In this document: positions 62,830-64,000 of the stretch, in pieces
How positions within the stretch are numbered: position 1 is the stretch's first letter
Layout: the number at the start of each line of letters is the position of its first letter
The notes under the pieces: generated by a model
What the model was told of the DNA's origin: nothing
What the model saw: the letters and a program-made list of their open reading frames with translations, nothing else
The model's database searches: none
Origin: Streptomyces cyaneofuscatus
GTDB lineage: Bacteria; Actinomycetota; Actinomycetes; Streptomycetales; Streptomycetaceae
DNA: 64,000 nucleotides
NCBI RefSeq assembly: GCF_000718135.1
Contig: NZ_JOEM01000013.1
Location: 186,001 to 250,000, forward strand
Reading direction: 5' to 3'
Position numbers and translations under genes: made by a program

Positions 62830-63435
62830 TCAGCCGTCGCGGCGGTATTCCGGAGTGAAGATCAGGCCCGTGAGGGACCGGAAGACCGCCTCCGGCTCCC
62901 GGCCCTCCGTCGCGTCCGCCAGGTTGCCGCTGAGCAGCAGGGTCGCGAAGCCGTGCGCCAGGGACCAGGCGGCCACCCCCGCGAGGCGGTCGTCCTCGCC
63001 CCGGCCGCCCGGCGGGAGGTCCGCCACGCCCGCGCGCAGCGCCTCGGTCGCCCGCGCCTTGGCGGCGAGCAGCTCCGGATCGTCGGCGCGGTAGAGGTCC
63101 GGCTGGAACATCACCTGGAAGTGCGCGGGGTGCGTCGCCGCGAACCGTACGTACGCCACGCCCCGCTCCCGCAGGTCCGGCGCCCCGGCCAGGGCGTCGG
63201 CGAACAGGGCGTACCCCTCGGCGGCCACGGCGGTCAGCAGGCCCGTGCGGTCCTTGAAGTGGTGCGCGGGAGCGGCGTGCGAGACACCGGCCCGGCGGGC
63301 CAGGTCACGCAGGCTCAGGGCGGCCGGACCGTTCGCGGCGATGACGTCCAGGGCGGCGGCGAGGATGGCGCGCCGCAGGTCGCCGTGGTGGTAGGTGCGC
63401 TCGTGCTCGCTGCCACTGCTCCTACTGTTGCTCAT
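62830..63435 (-). CDS. TetR/AcrR family regulator
   Basis: A 201-residue repressor with HTH LRRAILAAALDVIAANGPAA then LSLRDLARRAGVSHAAPAHHF and a WHG-type C-terminal domain (AGVAAWSLAHGFATLLLSGN). It is divergent from the SCO6745-like gene, with repeated elements in the 103-bp gap that it may bind. ATG 63435. Confidence 0.9.
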   Translation of the reverse strand: MSNSRSSGSEHERTYHHGDLRRAILAAALDVIAANGPAALSLRDLARRAGVSHAAPAHHFKDRTGLLTAVAAEGYALFADALAGAPDLRERGVAYVRFAATHPAHFQVMFQPDLYRADDPELLAAKARATEALRAGVADLPPGGRGEDDRLAGVAAWSLAHGFATLLLSGNLADATEGREPEAVFRSLTGLIFTPEYRRDG

Positions 63436-63452
63436 GGCGCCACCCTAGCCAG

Positions 63453-63517
63453 GATCTAGCCATTGACAAGTTGTGGTGGTGTGCGCATGCTGAGGATTCG
63501 ATCTAGTCACTGGAAAG
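63453..63517. promoter_or_regulatory. direct-repeat operator candidate for TetR
   Basis: GATCTAGCCATTGACAAG (63453-63470) and GATCTAGTCACTGGAAAG (63500-63517) match at 14 of 18 positions. The first copy contains TTGACA (63463-63468), 17 bp before CATGCT (63486-63491), a possible plus-strand promoter for the divergent gene; the repeats flank it. Confidence 0.55.
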
Positions 63518-63538
63518 ATTCGAGCTGAGGCGGAGACC

Positions 63539-64000
63539 ATGACCGGAGAAGCGTCCCGCGTGCGGCAGATGTGGCACCTCCTGGAGCCCCTGCACGCCGT
63601 CCTGTACTACGCCCCCGCCGCCTTCGAGGAGGCCGCAGCGCTGGGGTACGACACCGAGGAGCGCTGGGCGAGCTACTTCGCGTGGCGCGCGGCCCCGCTC
63701 GGTGCGGCGGGCGCGGAGGAGGTGGTTCGGGCATTCCACAGCTTCGCCCCGGCGACGGTGGCGCGGTACGTACCGGCGAGCTGGGAGACCGCCCCGCCCG
63801 AGGCCGTCCTCGCGGCCCGTCTCCGGGCGGTCGACCGGGCCTACCGGGCGCTGTTCGGGGACCGGCGGGTGGAGGGCACCGGGTTCGCGGAGGCCGCCGC
63901 GCTGGCGCGCCGGGCGGCGGAGGCGGTGACCTCAGGTGTCCTCGGCGGCCTCGGCCCCGCCAACTCCGCCCTGCCCTGGCCGGACGCCCCGCACCTGACG
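63539..64000 (+). CDS. SCO6745-like protein, 3' end outside window
   Basis: The first 154 codons of a protein beginning MTGEASRVRQMWHLLEPLHA then VLYYAPAAFEEAAALGYD and ERWASYFAWRAAPLGAAGAE. This matches a helical family annotated as SCO6745-type in actinobacteria, with no established function. ATG 63539 follows GGCGGAG. It runs off the right end and is probably the TetR target. Confidence 0.8.
   Translation, partial: MTGEASRVRQMWHLLEPLHAVLYYAPAAFEEAAALGYDTEERWASYFAWRAAPLGAAGAEEVVRAFHSFAPATVARYVPASWETAPPEAVLAARLRAVDRAYRALFGDRRVEGTGFAEAAALARRAAEAVTSGVLGGLGPANSALPWPDAPHLT

Overview
The window is very GC-rich, with strong third-codon G/C bias, frequent GTG starts, 4-bp start/stop overlaps and Streptomyces gene families (whiJ-type XRE/DUF397/ATPase triad, SARP, HAAS, SUKH, SCO6745-like). 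It is chromosomal DNA of a Streptomyces or close relative. The backbone (gal operon, desaturase, ppc, pth, rplY, prs, glmU, tRNA-Gln, FtsX-type ABC transporter, mfd) follows the order I remember for core Streptomyces chromosomes. I see no transposase, integrase, phage gene or CRISPR array.

1-20.6 kb is mainly housekeeping: a sugar symporter divergent from galTEK; a GNAT protein; an orphan response regulator; a MarR regulator divergent from a SAM methyltransferase; a desaturase-TetR-Uma2 set; ppc; pth, rplY, prs and glmU on the minus strand; tRNA-Gln(UUG) touching the end of an HTH/LAGLIDADG-like gene; and an orphan sensor kinase.

20.6-33 kb is accessory. Two divergent gene pairs carry toxin-type enzyme domains (YwqJ-type deaminase, WHH nuclease, a second deaminase-like domain) next to or fused to SUKH immunity domains. 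They are followed by a coiled-coil protein, a DUF433 antitoxin with a broken DUF5615 partner, a whiJ-like triad, PadR-HAAS, an MFS exporter and a histidine phosphatase.

33-57 kb holds an ABC/FtsX transporter and then the main attraction, a RiPP gene cluster of the TOMM/thiazolylpeptide type (about 37.1-57.0 kb). It has a SARP regulator with a TTA codon, an E1-like leader-binding protein fused to what looks like a dead YcaO fold, two complete YcaO cyclodehydratases, a SagB-type dehydrogenase, a split LanB dehydratase, an M50 protease with a PqqD-like N-terminus, and an ABC exporter. A 58-residue precursor gene, absent from a simple long-ORF view, lies on the opposite strand at 53997-54173; 20 of the last 21 residues are Ser, Thr or Cys. 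Between the precursor and a divergent M20 amidohydrolase gene lie four heptamers at exact 23-bp steps forming one large palindrome, a likely operator. I infer that the precursor leader is held by the RRE/E1 protein, Cys/Ser/Thr are cyclised by YcaO and oxidised by SagB, remaining Ser/Thr are dehydrated by the split LanB, and the product is cleaved and exported. Only one SpaB-C/TIGR03891-type protein is present, so a linear azole/dehydroamino-acid peptide is more likely than a macrocyclic thiopeptide.

57.5-64 kb returns to backbone (mfd), followed by a SUKH protein, a lincosamide-nucleotidyltransferase-like gene preceded by a leaderless four-codon upstream ORF and a branched RNA fold, a TetR gene, and a divergent SCO6745-like gene cut by the window end.
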